In this document: piece by piece, positions 1-9,362 of the stretch
How positions within the stretch are numbered: position 1 is the stretch's first letter
How the letters are laid out: the number at the start of each line of letters is the position of its first letter
DNA from: JBFWWW01 sp050245975
Lineage (GTDB): Bacteria > Pseudomonadota > Alphaproteobacteria > Rhizobiales > Hyphomicrobiaceae
NCBI GenBank assembly: GCA_050245975.1
Contig: JBFWWW010000008.1
Location: forward strand, 1-41,494
Direction of reading: 5' to 3'
DNA: 41,494 nucleotides
Notes under the pieces: generated by a model
The model's input: only the letters and a program-made list of their open reading frames with translations
Databases searched by the model: none
What the model was told of the DNA's origin: nothing
Position numbers and translations under genes: made by a program

Positions 1-3000
1 GCCGGCGGGCGAGATCAGGATCGTCGGCCTTTTCACCTCGCAGGCCTACACCCAGTCGCCGCGACAGATTCCGTTTCTGCGGCACAAGGTCGAAACGGTT
101 CTCGCCAACTCGGGACATCCGCCGGAGAGCCACGACGGCAAGGCTATCGTCAACATCCTCGAAACCTTCCCGCGCGACGAGCTGTTCCAGATCGGCGTGC
201 GCCAGCTGGGCGAATGGGTTGAAGGCATTCTTGCCCTTGATCTGAGACCGCGCGTGCGCGTTTTTGCGCGCGTGGACCGCTTCGAGCGTTTCGTATCGCT
301 GCTCGTCTACGCACCGCGCGAACGCTACAACTCGAGCGTGCGGGAGCGCATCGGGGCCCTGCTGGCGCGGGCCTACAACGGCCGTGTCTCGGCATATTAT
401 CCCTTCTTTCCCGATGGTCCTCTGGTTCGGGTGCAATTCATCATTGCGCTCGACAACGGGCGCCAGGGCGAGGTCGACCCGGCCGATCTCGAGCGCCAGA
501 TCACCGAGGAGATCCGCACCTGGGATGACCGGCTCGCGGAAGGCATCGCCGGCCGTGGTCCGGACAGCGCCGGGCTTGCGCGCAAGTATGGCAAGGCCTT
601 TTCGGCCGGCTATGCCGAGACGTTCGGCCCCGATCGCGCGCTGGAGGACATTGCGCGCCTCGAGCGGCTCGGCCCGGATATGCCGCTCGCCATCGATTTC
701 CATCGCGAGGGCGGGATGCCTCCGTCGCGCTTGCGGGCGGCCGTATATCGGTTCGGCGCTCCCATCCGCTTGTCCGAGCGCGTGCCCGTGCTGGAGAACA
801 TGGGCTTTTCCGTCATCGATGAGCGGTCCTATCGCTTGACGCCGCACTTTGCAGATGGCGTGCGCGAGGTGGCCCTGCATGACATGGTTCTGGAGACGCT
901 CGACGGGTCGCCCATCGACCTCGACAAGATAGATTCGAAGCTCGAAGACTGCTTCCTCGCGGTCTTTCACGGCGATGCCGACAACGATTCCTTCAACCGG
1001 CTCATCGTGTCGGCGGGTGCGGCATGGCGGGAGGCAGCCGTCATTCGCGCCTACGCGGCCTACCTTCGTCAGCTCGGCACGCCGTTCGGTCCGCGTTACA
1101 TCGCCGAGACGCTCAATCGTCACGCCGGCGTGACCCGCGACATTCTCGAGCTGTTCCACGTCCGCCTCGATCCAGGCCGCGGCCTGACGCCGGAGCAGCG
1201 CGCGGCGGCCGAGGCGCCGATCCGGGCCCGCATCGAAGGTGCGCTCGCCAATGTGCCGAGCCTCGATGAGGATCGCATCCTGCGCACGGCGCTGAACCTC
1301 GTCGGCGTCACGGTGAGGACCAACTTCTACCAGCCCGGCCCCGATGGCCGGCCGGCCGAAACGATTGCCTTCAAGTTCGACAGCAAGGCGGTGGAGGCAT
1401 CGCCGAAGCCGCGCCCGTACCGCGAGATCTGGGTCTACTCGCCGCGCGTGGAAGGCATCCACCTGCGCTTTGCACCCATCGCGCGCGGCGGCATCCGCTG
1501 GTCTGACCGCGCTCAGGACTTCCGCACGGAGGTGCTTGGTCTCGTCAAGGCACAGCTCGTCAAGAACGCGGTGATCGTGCCGTCCGGCGCCAAGGGCGGC
1601 TTCCTGCCCAAACAGCTCCCGCGTTCGGGCAGCCGCGACGAGACCATGAAAGAGGGCATTGCGGCCTATCGCATCTTCATTTCCGCGCTGCTCGACATCA
1701 CCGACAACCTGGTCGAAGGCCGCATCGTGCCTCCCAGGGATGTGGTGCGCTATGATGGCGACGACCCTTATCTGGTCGTGGCCGCCGACAAGGGAACGGC
1801 CACCTTCTCCGATTTCGCCAACGAGATCTCCGCGCAGCACGGTTTCTGGCTTGGCGACGCGTTCGCCTCCGGCGGATCGGTGGGCTATGACCACAAGGGG
1901 ATGGGCATCACGGCACGTGGCGCCTGGGAATGCGTCAAGCGACACTTCCGGGAGATGGACATCGACATCCAGACCACCCCGTTCCGGGTGGTCGGAGTGG
2001 GCGACATGTCGGGCGACGTGTTCGGCAACGGCATGCTGCTGTCGCCGCATATCCGCCTTCTGGCGGCCTTCGACCACCGCGACGTGTTCATCGATCCCGA
2101 GCCCGATGCCGCGATCGGCCTGGCCGAGCGCAAGCGGCTGTTCGATCTGCCGCGGTCGAGCTGGCAGGACTACGACAAGAGCAAGATTTCAAAGGGCGGC
2201 GGCGTCTTCCCGCGGTCATCGAAGTCGATCCCGCTGTCCGACGAGATGCGCAAGCTGCTCGGCACCACGGCGAAGTCCATGGCGCCGGCCGAATTGATGC
2301 GCAGCGTCCTGAAGATCGAGGCGGATCTGCTCTGGTTTGGCGGTATCGGAACCTACGTGCGCGCCAGCGGCGAGACCGACGAGCATGCCGGTGATCGGGC
2401 CAACGATGCCATCCGCATTTCAGGCGCGGACGTTCGATGCAAGGTGATCGGTGAGGGGGCCAATCTTGGCGTCACCCAGCTGGGTCGCATCGAGTTCGCC
2501 CAGCGGGGCGGCCGCATCAACACCGACTTCATCGACAACTCTGCCGGCGTGAACACGTCCGACCAGGAGGTGAACATCAAGATCGCGATCGGCGAGGCGA
2601 CCCGCACCGGCGCGCTCAAACCCGAGGCGCGCGTGGCGCTGCTCACATCGATGACGGATGACGTCGCCCGGTCGAGCCTGCGCAACAACTACCAGCAGTC
2701 TCTTGCCCTCAGTCTTGTCGAACGCCGCGCGGCGCGCGATCTCGGCGACCACGGCCGCCTGATGCATGCACTGGAGGACAAGGGCCTTCTCGACCGGTCC
2801 ATAGAAGCGCTGCCCACGGACGCGGAGCTGCCCGAAAGACAGCGCATGAATCGCGGGCTGACCCGTCCTGAGATCGCGGTGCTGCTCAGCTACGCCAAGA
2901 TCGCGCTGGAGCACGACATCCTGCAAAGCAAGGTGCCGGACACGCCGGTCCTGGACCACTGGCTGACCGGCTACTTTCCACTCGGCCTGCGCAGCGCCTA

Positions 3001-3871
3001 TGCCGATGGTATCCGGCATCATCGGTTGCGGCGCGAGATCATAGCCACCGGCATCACCAATGCGATCGTCAATCGCGGCGGGCCGGCGATGGCCGTACGG
3101 CTCGCCGACGAGGCGGGCCGTCCGACCGCGGATGTGGCCTATGCGTTCCTCGCTGCCCGCGAGGTGTTCGCTCTGCCGAAGCTGTGGGCGCGCATCGATG
3201 CCCTTGACGACAAGGTGGCCGGTGATCGCCAGATCGCGCTCTATCAGGCGGTGCGCGAGTTTCTGCAAACCCAGACCCTTTGGTTCTTGCGTGACGGAGC
3301 GGCCATAGAGGATCTGGCAGGCGCCATCAGCCGGCATACGAAAGCCGTGGCGGCCTTGTCGGAAGCCCTGAACGACTTGCTCTCGCCTGAGCGGCAGGCA
3401 CGGCTCGCGGCGAGCGTGGCGGCGCTTGCCGGCAGCGGGGTGCCTGCGGATCTGGCCTCCGATATCGCCCGGCTCGATGTGTTGGGACAGGCGCTGCCGG
3501 TCTCCAGGATTGCTGACGACACGGGGACGGACATCATCGACGCGGCGCGTGCCTACTTTGCGATCGGCGATCATTTCCGCCTTGCCGATCTTGCGGAAAA
3601 GACGAAGACCATAGCCACGCCTGACTACTACGACCGGTTGGCCCTGGCCGAGGCGGAAGGCCAGCTCGGTGCGGCCGCCGCGGCGTTCACGCGCGAGGCG
3701 CTGAAAAGCCAGAAGAACGGCGCGGTCGATGTCGGCCAGTGGATAGCAGGCAAGGGCGAGCGTCTGGGGCGTGCGCGCGCAACGTTGGTCGCGATCGCGC
3801 AGGATCCTACATTGACCGTGTCCCGCCTGACCGTTGCGGCGGGACAGCTGCGCGACATCGCGCGGACATGA
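1..3871 (+). CDS. gdhB: NAD-dependent glutamate dehydrogenase, large (GDH-180 type), 5'-truncated by the window
   Basis: Oxidatively deaminates glutamate to 2-oxoglutarate and ammonia with NAD in the cytoplasm. The reading frame is open from base 2 and gives 1289 residues; large bacterial NAD-GDHs are about 1600, so roughly the first 300 residues lie outside the window. The first in-frame GTG (197) is internal, because conserved family sequence (AYTQSPRQIPFLRHKVE) precedes it. The dehydrogenase core is visible near bases 1460-1620, with RFAPIARGGIRWSDR followed by KNAVIVPSGAKGG, where the lysines belong to the glutamate-binding and catalytic set. Downstream, GVGDMSGDVFGNGML and EGANLGVTQLGR match the nucleotide-binding half. 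The stop overlaps the MFS start (ATGA), so the two are probably co-translated. Family assignment is secure; the gene symbol is conventional. Confidence 0.95.
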   Translation, partial: PAGEIRIVGLFTSQAYTQSPRQIPFLRHKVETVLANSGHPPESHDGKAIVNILETFPRDELFQIGVRQLGEWVEGILALDLRPRVRVFARVDRFERFVSLLVYAPRERYNSSVRERIGALLARAYNGRVSAYYPFFPDGPLVRVQFIIALDNGRQGEVDPADLERQITEEIRTWDDRLAEGIAGRGPDSAGLARKYGKAFSAGYAETFGPDRALEDIARLERLGPDMPLAIDFHREGGMPPSRLRAAVYRFGAPIRLSERVPVLENMGFSVIDERSYRLTPHFADGVREVALHDMVLETLDGSPIDLDKIDSKLEDCFLAVFHGDADNDSFNRLIVSAGAAWREAAVIRAYAAYLRQLGTPFGPRYIAETLNRHAGVTRDILELFHVRLDPGRGLTPEQRAAAEAPIRARIEGALANVPSLDEDRILRTALNLVGVTVRTNFYQPGPDGRPAETIAFKFDSKAVEASPKPRPYREIWVYSPRVEGIHLRFAPIARGGIRWSDRAQDFRTEVLGLVKAQLVKNAVIVPSGAKGGFLPKQLPRSGSRDETMKEGIAAYRIFISALLDITDNLVEGRIVPPRDVVRYDGDDPYLVVAADKGTATFSDFANEISAQHGFWLGDAFASGGSVGYDHKGMGITARGAWECVKRHFREMDIDIQTTPFRVVGVGDMSGDVFGNGMLLSPHIRLLAAFDHRDVFIDPEPDAAIGLAERKRLFDLPRSSWQDYDKSKISKGGGVFPRSSKSIPLSDEMRKLLGTTAKSMAPAELMRSVLKIEADLLWFGGIGTYVRASGETDEHAGDRANDAIRISGADVRCKVIGEGANLGVTQLGRIEFAQRGGRINTDFIDNSAGVNTSDQEVNIKIAIGEATRTGALKPEARVALLTSMTDDVARSSLRNNYQQSLALSLVERRAARDLGDHGRLMHALEDKGLLDRSIEALPTDAELPERQRMNRGLTRPEIAVLLSYAKIALEHDILQSKVPDTPVLDHWLTGYFPLGLRSAYADGIRHHRLRREIIATGITNAIVNRGGPAMAVRLADEAGRPTADVAYAFLAAREVFALPKLWARIDALDDKVAGDRQIALYQAVREFLQTQTLWFLRDGAAIEDLAGAISRHTKAVAALSEALNDLLSPERQARLAASVAALAGSGVPADLASDIARLDVLGQALPVSRIADDTGTDIIDAARAYFAIGDHFRLADLAEKTKTIATPDYYDRLALAEAEGQLGAAAAAFTREALKSQKNGAVDVGQWIAGKGERLGRARATLVAIAQDPTLTVSRLTVAAGQLRDIART

Positions 3872-5277
3872 CGTCCGTCACCGAGGTCAAGGACGATGGT
3901 CGCGCCGGCCCGCCCCCGGCCGCCCCCCTGCGCGCGCAAGCCGCATGGGTTTTGTTCGATTGGGCCGGGCAGCCGTTCTACACGCTGGTGCTGACGTTCC
4001 TGTTCGCGCCGTACTTCGCCAATGCCGTGGCCCCCGATCCCGTCACCGGACAGGCCCTGTGGGGATACGGTGCATCGGCTGCAGGGCTCGCGGTGGCCCT
4101 GCTCAGTCCCTTTCTCGGCGCGGTGGCGGACGGGCGTGGCCGTCGCAAACCGTGGATCTGGCTGTTTTCGATCGTCACGGTGCTGGGGACGGCGGCCCTT
4201 TGGTATGCGGTCCCTGCCGCGTCCATGACGACCATCGTTGCCCTGCTCGCGGCATTCGCCGTCGCAACCGTCGCCATCGAGTTCGCCACCGTCTTCACCA
4301 ACGCCATGATGCCGTCGCTGGTGCCGCGCGAGCAGCTTGGCCGATTGTCCGGCATCGGCTGGGGCGTCGGGTACGTCGGCGGCCTCGTCAGCCTCGCGAT
4401 CATGGCCGGGCTGATCGTCACCAATCCGGCCACGGGCAAGACCCTGTTCGGTCTGGCGCCGGTGTTTCAGCTCGATACGGCGATGCGCGAGGGCGACCGG
4501 CTCGTCGGTCCGTTCTCGGCGCTGTGGTACGCCGTTTTCATGATCCCGTTCTTTCTGTTTGTGCCGGATGCGAAGGCGCCTGTGGCGAATGCGGACCGGC
4601 GTCCGGCCCTCGCCGAGCTCTTCGACACCATGCGCGAGCTGCCCGGTCACCGCGACATGCTGCTGTTCCTTGTCGCGCGCATGATTTATGCCGACGGCCT
4701 TGCCGCCATCTTCACGTTTGGCGGCATCTACGGTGCCGCGGTTTTCGGCTGGGGAAGCCTGGAGCTCGGTCTTTTCGGCATCGTTCTGACGTTCACCGGC
4801 GCGATCGGCGGCGTCGTCGGCGGCATTCTTGATGACCGCCACGGCACGCGGCTGGTGATTTTGATCTCTCTGCTCGTGCTGACCCTGGGCACGCTCGGCA
4901 TCCTGTCTGTCGGCAAGGACCACGTGCTGTTCGGCGTTCCCGTCGTGCCGAAGGCGCTGGGCTCCGGCCCGTTCACCGCGGTCGGCGAGCAGGTTTATCT
5001 GGTGTTTGCAATCCTGATAGGCCTGGTTGCTGCGCCGGTGCAGGCCGCGAGCCGCACGATGCTGGTCCATCTCGCGCCCAAGGACAAGCTCACGCAATAC
5101 TTCGGTCTGTTCGCCTTCTCGGGCAAGGTGACGGCGTTCCTCGCGCCGTTTCTCGTTGCGGCGATGACCGAGGCTTGGCAGAGCCAGCGCGCGGGTGTGG
5201 CCGTCATCGTGCTGTTCCTAGCCACCGGGTTTGGTCTGCTGCTTGCGGTGCGGGAACGGCCGTCAACGACCGCCTGA
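3868..5277 (+). CDS. MFS transporter, UMF1 / Atg22-like family
   Basis: Predicted inner-membrane transporter of 469 residues with about 12 hydrophobic segments. The N-terminal WVLFDWAGQPFYT segment and the loop DGRGRRKPW between early helices are typical of the UMF1 (unknown major facilitator 1) group, related to yeast Atg22, which exports amino acids from the vacuole. The start is the ATG of the ATGA overlap with the glutamate dehydrogenase stop; a longer open frame upstream belongs to a shadow frame. The overlap suggests a shared transcript, which would fit transport of an amino acid or a breakdown product, but no substrate can be read from the sequence. The 3' end overlaps the convergent GNAT gene by 15 bases. 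Confidence 0.85.
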   Translation: MTSVTEVKDDGRAGPPPAAPLRAQAAWVLFDWAGQPFYTLVLTFLFAPYFANAVAPDPVTGQALWGYGASAAGLAVALLSPFLGAVADGRGRRKPWIWLFSIVTVLGTAALWYAVPAASMTTIVALLAAFAVATVAIEFATVFTNAMMPSLVPREQLGRLSGIGWGVGYVGGLVSLAIMAGLIVTNPATGKTLFGLAPVFQLDTAMREGDRLVGPFSALWYAVFMIPFFLFVPDAKAPVANADRRPALAELFDTMRELPGHRDMLLFLVARMIYADGLAAIFTFGGIYGAAVFGWGSLELGLFGIVLTFTGAIGGVVGGILDDRHGTRLVILISLLVLTLGTLGILSVGKDHVLFGVPVVPKALGSGPFTAVGEQVYLVFAILIGLVAAPVQAASRTMLVHLAPKDKLTQYFGLFAFSGKVTAFLAPFLVAAMTEAWQSQRAGVAVIVLFLATGFGLLLAVRERPSTTA

Positions 5278-5787
5278 TGGGCTGCGGTCGCGCAGCAGCA
5301 TCCAGCTCGGCCCGAAGATCGCGTCCTCGACGATCCGCACCCAGCGGTAGCCGGCTTTCTCGTAAGCGCGGATCGCTGCCTCGTTGCGCACCGACGCGAA
5401 GATGCAGCAGGCGACGGCCAGCGTCGTGGTGAACACCTCGTCCGTCAGCAGGCGCAGCGCGCATTGGCCGATGCCGCGACCGCGATAGGTCGGCGAACCG
5501 ACGAACAGGTCGATGTCCCAGGTGCCCGGCGGCAGCCCGTCGGGCAGCTCGCCTCCCCACATGGTGGCGTCCACGGCATGGGCATAACCGACGGGCTCGC
5601 CGCCGGCTTCGATGATGCGGCAGATCGCGGAGGTGCTGCTCATTGCCAGGGTGAATTCGGCTTCAGCGCTGGCCAGCGTTCCCCACCAGCGCTGCACGGC
5701 CGGGTCGGCGAGCCAGGCGCGGATCAGGTCGCGGTCTGCCGCGACGGCCGGCCTAAGCACAACCGTTGCGGTATCGTCGCTCGTCAA
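5263..5787 (-). CDS. GNAT family N-acetyltransferase, AAC(6')-like
   Basis: A 174-residue single-domain acetyltransferase that would use acetyl-CoA to acetylate an amine. The N-terminal RPAVAADRDLIRAWL and the tryptophan pair in VQRWWG resemble the aminoglycoside 6'-N-acetyltransferase branch of GNAT. The acetyl-CoA pyrophosphate loop is visible as YRGRGIGQ, followed by LRLLTDEVF. The open frame begins with TTG at 5787, which overlaps the purH stop as TTGA on the minus strand, the classic arrangement for translational coupling. A GTG eight codons further in is a less likely start. It is therefore the last gene of the heparinase-purH run. Resistance is not implied: many chromosomal relatives act on other substrates. 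Confidence 0.8.
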   Translation of the reverse strand: MTSDDTATVVLRPAVAADRDLIRAWLADPAVQRWWGTLASAEAEFTLAMSSTSAICRIIEAGGEPVGYAHAVDATMWGGELPDGLPPGTWDIDLFVGSPTYRGRGIGQCALRLLTDEVFTTTLAVACCIFASVRNEAAIRAYEKAGYRWVRIVEDAIFGPSWMLLRDRSPSGGR

Positions 5788-7373
5788 TGGCGGAAGTGGC
5801 GCGTGCCCGTCAGCACCATCGCCAGCCCCTTGTCGTCCGCGGCCTTGATGACCTCGTCGTCACGCATCGACCCGCCGGGCTGGATCACCGCAGTGGCGCC
5901 GGCTTCTGCCGCTGCCAGCAGTCCGTCGGCAAAGGGGAAGAAGGCGTCGGAAGCGACCACCGCGCCTTGCGCCAGGGGTATGGCCTCGTTGGCGGCTTTC
6001 GCGGCCTCGGCCGACTTCAAGGCGGCAATGCGCGAGGAATCGACGCGGCTCATCTGCCCGGCGCCGATGCCGACCGTCGCGCCGCACTTCGCGTAGACGA
6101 TGGCATTGGACTTCACGTGCTTGGCGACGCGGAAGGCGAACTTGAGATCGGCCAGCTCCTGCGCGGTCGGCTGGCGCTTCGTGACGACCTTCAGCGAGAG
6201 ATCATCGACCACGGCATTGTCGCGCGACTGCACCAGGAGGCCGCCGGCGACGGATTTGACGGTGAGGCCGGCAGCCCTGGCATCGGGCAATGCGCCCGTC
6301 GTGAGCAGGCGAAGGTTCTTTTTCGCCGCGAAGATGCGCTTGGCCTCGTCGCTCGCCGCCGGCGCAATGACGACTTCGGTGAAAATGCGCGTCATTTCCT
6401 CGGCGGTTTCCGCGTCGATCTCGCGATTGAGCGCGATGATGCCCCCGAAGGCGCTCGTGGGATCGCATTTGAGCGCTGCCAGATAGGCATCCTTCAGCGA
6501 GGGGCCGACGGCAACGCCGCACGGATTGGCGTGCTTGATGATGGCCACCGCAGGCGACACGGCGGGATCGAATTCCGCCACCAGCTCGAAGGCCGCGTCG
6601 GTATCGTTGAGATTGTTGTAGGAGAGTTCCTTGCCCTGATGCTGGGTTGCGGTCGCGACGCCGGGACGGACTTCGGGCGAGCGATAGAATGCCGCCTGCT
6701 GGTGCGGGTTCTCGCCATAGCGAAGCGATTGCACCAGCCTTCCGCCGAAAGCGCGCCAGGCCGGCGTCTGTTCGCCGTTCGCGGCCGCGAACCAGTTGGC
6801 AATTGCCGCGTCGTAGGCGGCCGTGCGGGCGAAGGCCTTGGCGGCGAGGGCCTTGCGGCGCGCCAGCGTCGTGCCGCCGCTCTTGGCCATGTCTTCCACG
6901 ACCGCGGTGTAGTCGGCCGGATCGACGACGACGGTCACACCGTCGTGGTTCTTGGCGGCGGCGCGGATCATGGCCGGCCCGCCGATGTCGATGTTCTCGA
7001 TGCAGTCGTCGAACACGGCGCCCTTGGCCACGGTCGCTTCGAACGGATAGAGGTTCACCACGAGCAGATCGATGGGCGCGATGCCGTGCTCGCGCGCGGC
7101 GCGGTCGTGCTCGGCGTGGCCGCGAATGGCGAGCAGGCCGCCGTGCACTTTCGGATGCAGCGTCTTGAGCCGCCCGTCCATCATCTCGGGAAAGCCGGTG
7201 TGCTCGGCGACGTCCTTGACGGGGATGCCTGCGTCCGCGAGTGCTGCCGACGTGCCCCCGGTCGAGAGGATCTCGACGCCGCGGTCCGCGAGCGCGCGGG
7301 CGAACGCCACAAGGCCCGTCTTGTCGGAAACGGAGATCAGCGCGCGCTGGATTTTGCGTATGTCGCCGGGCAT
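5784..7373 (-). CDS. purH: Bifunctional AICAR formyltransferase / IMP cyclohydrolase
   Basis: Catalyses the last two steps of de novo IMP synthesis: formylation of AICAR with 10-formyl-tetrahydrofolate, then ring closure. The product has 529 residues, the usual length. The N-terminal IMP cyclohydrolase (MGS-like) domain shows RALISVSDKTGL and LSTGGTSAAL. The C-terminal transformylase shows IIKHANPCG, which carries the catalytic Lys-His pair, and the typical ending GMAMV-like LAMVLTGTRHFRH. It starts with ATG at 7371-7373, 39 bases after the heparinase-like gene, and its stop overlaps the GNAT start. The heparinase-purH order is common in Hyphomicrobiales. Confidence 0.97.
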   Translation of the reverse strand: MPGDIRKIQRALISVSDKTGLVAFARALADRGVEILSTGGTSAALADAGIPVKDVAEHTGFPEMMDGRLKTLHPKVHGGLLAIRGHAEHDRAAREHGIAPIDLLVVNLYPFEATVAKGAVFDDCIENIDIGGPAMIRAAAKNHDGVTVVVDPADYTAVVEDMAKSGGTTLARRKALAAKAFARTAAYDAAIANWFAAANGEQTPAWRAFGGRLVQSLRYGENPHQQAAFYRSPEVRPGVATATQHQGKELSYNNLNDTDAAFELVAEFDPAVSPAVAIIKHANPCGVAVGPSLKDAYLAALKCDPTSAFGGIIALNREIDAETAEEMTRIFTEVVIAPAASDEAKRIFAAKKNLRLLTTGALPDARAAGLTVKSVAGGLLVQSRDNAVVDDLSLKVVTKRQPTAQELADLKFAFRVAKHVKSNAIVYAKCGATVGIGAGQMSRVDSSRIAALKSAEAAKAANEAIPLAQGAVVASDAFFPFADGLLAAAEAGATAVIQPGGSMRDDEVIKAADDKGLAMVLTGTRHFRH

Positions 7374-7412
7374 CGGGTGCTTTTCTCGTCGGTTGTGGTG
7401 CAGGGCAGCAAT

Positions 7413-9194
7413 CTACGTCTCCGCACGTGTCGCCGCCAGACGTCCCGCAAGCGTATCGGCCGTCGCTGTTGTCGCGCGGGCGGTCCGGCCGGCATCGATG
7501 CGCTCGAGCCGCCAGGCTACCTCGGACTGGCCGGCGGTGACGCCGCGAAGAACGGCTTGCAGGACGGACCGAAGTCCGGCGCCGTCAGCGTAATAGGTGC
7601 CGTCCTCCAAGGTGGCGATCGCCCCATCGGCGGACAGCACCCATGTCGTCCCGGAGGGCTGTACGAACTCCACGGTGCCGGCGCGGACGCCGGGATGAAC
7701 CTCGACATCCGGATGTGCGTGGAAATGGATGGCAAACGGCAGGTCACGGGCGAGCCTGAGCACTCCTGATTTCGGCAGGAGCCGATCGCAGCCCTCGACG
7801 GCGCGGCCGTCGCCGGCAAGCTTCAGGGTGCGATGATGCAGCACGCCGAAGCGCCGCAGGTAGCCGTCATGCGTGGCTGTCAGCGTAGCGTCATCCTGCC
7901 CCGTTTCGATCTGCGCTTCGACGTGATCGGGATGGACGATCGGCGTGCCGCCGATCGCGTGGTTCAGTATGGCGCTCGACAGCAGACGTGCCGAGGATTC
8001 CTCGCGCACCACCAGCGTGTTGTGGCTGGCGCTGGCGCGCGCGGCCGGGCTCCAATCCCGATCCGCGAAACCGGCGGCGCCGCCATTGGCCAGCAATGGC
8101 TCGCCGCCGGCGCTCATCTCGAACGACAGGCAGCCGGCATGGGCGGCGCCTGCCAGCTCCAGCGCCGGGGGCGAGCCGATGTCGACGACGACCACCGCCG
8201 TTCCGCGCGCGAGCCTTGCGTAGTGCGACTGCGGTGCCGTTTCGGGAACCGCATCGGTATCCCTGGCATAGACGAGCACGGTGGCGAGCGAGTCGAGAGC
8301 GCGCGCGCCCGTGCCGTTGAACCTTGCAAGCTCGCCGTCACCGAGCCGCAGGAAGCGCAGCATTCCCATCATACGTTGGGCCGCAGCGGCGATCTGCGGC
8401 GGCGGGGGGCGGCTGCCGCGCAGCAGGCATTGCCTCAGCGGCAGGAGATCGAGCAGGATTTCGACCAGCAGCCCGGGGTTGCGGCTGATGTGGCCGCCGT
8501 CGGCGAAAATCTGTGCGTCCAGTTCGGTGGCGAGCTGCTGCTCCAGGGGGCGCAGGCGCCGCTCATGCTGGTCAAGGCTGAGGTGGCCCTGCACCAGCGC
8601 CATCAGCACCAGCAGCCGCGGATAGCCTGGTGCAGCCTCGGTCCAGCCGGCCGACAGGCGCGCAAGCTGGCTTGACGCGCTTTGCATGATGACTTCATAG
8701 GCGCGCGGCCGAGCCCCTTCGAGGAGCAGGCCGGCATGTGCCACCCAGGAAAGAATGCGGCGGGCGACGACCTCGGGTGCCCACGCGAGCTTGTGCGGGG
8801 AACGCGACACGGTTGCAATCCAGTCGAGAACGAGGCCGCGCGCCATCGCGTCGGCATCGGGCGACCGTGCCGCGGACAGGTGCCTCAGCCATCCGAAGCC
8901 GTGCAGCTCGCGCTCCCATTCCGGCGTCGGGGATTGGACGGCGAACGGCGACCGCCCGTTGAGGACGACAGGCGCTCCGGCAAGGCCGAACGAGCCTTCG
9001 GCGACCTCGGCGGCAAAGCTCGGATCGGCGCCCCTGAGATCGGTGGGCACCATCAGGAATTCTTCGGTCGCCAGCGGCCCGTGTCGCCAGCTCAGCAGCG
9101 GCGAGCGCAGCAGCCTTGCGACGGCGTTGCGCCGCGTCCGGCCCATCGAAAGGGCCGCGATGCGCACACGCTCGCCGACTGTCAGCCCCGTCAT
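7413..9194 (-). CDS. Heparinase II/III family protein
   Basis: A 593-residue protein with the alginate-lyase-like alpha/alpha toroid in the N-terminal half and the heparinase II/III beta-sandwich in the C-terminal half. DGGHISRNPG near residue 245 matches the active-site histidine region, and SASHNTLVV lies in the beta-sandwich domain. Family members cleave uronic-acid polysaccharides by beta-elimination, but the Hyphomicrobiales copy next to purH has no proven substrate and no obvious signal peptide here. It starts with ATG at 9192-9194. In relatives this gene normally follows rsmB, which is not present here. No polysaccharide-utilisation genes surround it, so a role in the cell's own envelope glycans is possible but inferred. 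Confidence 0.85.
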   Translation of the reverse strand: MTGLTVGERVRIAALSMGRTRRNAVARLLRSPLLSWRHGPLATEEFLMVPTDLRGADPSFAAEVAEGSFGLAGAPVVLNGRSPFAVQSPTPEWERELHGFGWLRHLSAARSPDADAMARGLVLDWIATVSRSPHKLAWAPEVVARRILSWVAHAGLLLEGARPRAYEVIMQSASSQLARLSAGWTEAAPGYPRLLVLMALVQGHLSLDQHERRLRPLEQQLATELDAQIFADGGHISRNPGLLVEILLDLLPLRQCLLRGSRPPPPQIAAAAQRMMGMLRFLRLGDGELARFNGTGARALDSLATVLVYARDTDAVPETAPQSHYARLARGTAVVVVDIGSPPALELAGAAHAGCLSFEMSAGGEPLLANGGAAGFADRDWSPAARASASHNTLVVREESSARLLSSAILNHAIGGTPIVHPDHVEAQIETGQDDATLTATHDGYLRRFGVLHHRTLKLAGDGRAVEGCDRLLPKSGVLRLARDLPFAIHFHAHPDVEVHPGVRAGTVEFVQPSGTTWVLSADGAIATLEDGTYYADGAGLRSVLQAVLRGVTAGQSEVAWRLERIDAGRTARATTATADTLAGRLAATRAET

Positions 9195-9328
9195 CGGCAG
9201 GGCCTCGCGAAACAGGCGCGCAGGGCGGGCGGTTGGCTGGCGGCGGCGACCATCCTGCTCGCTTAGCTTGCAGCCTTTGCCAATACAAGGCGTCCGGCCG
9301 CGTCAGCTGTGGGTTGTCGCGTGCGGGC

Positions 9329-9348
9329 AAGCCACAGCGTGGTGGCTT
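9329..9348. other. Hairpin in the htpX-heparinase gap
   Basis: A perfect 7-bp inverted repeat (AAGCCAC / GTGGCTT, 6-base loop) lies just past the htpX stop on the minus strand. No U-run follows, so it is a weak candidate for a terminator; it could be a processing or pause hairpin. The rest of the 168-base gap (9195-9362) shows no recognisable coding remnant. Confidence 0.3.
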
Positions 9349-9362
9349 CCACGCAACGAACG

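Noticed and set aside
5766..7769. A 667-codon plus-strand frame opposite purH
   Set aside because: purH is unmistakable on the other strand; the frame is low in hydrophobic order and has no motif.
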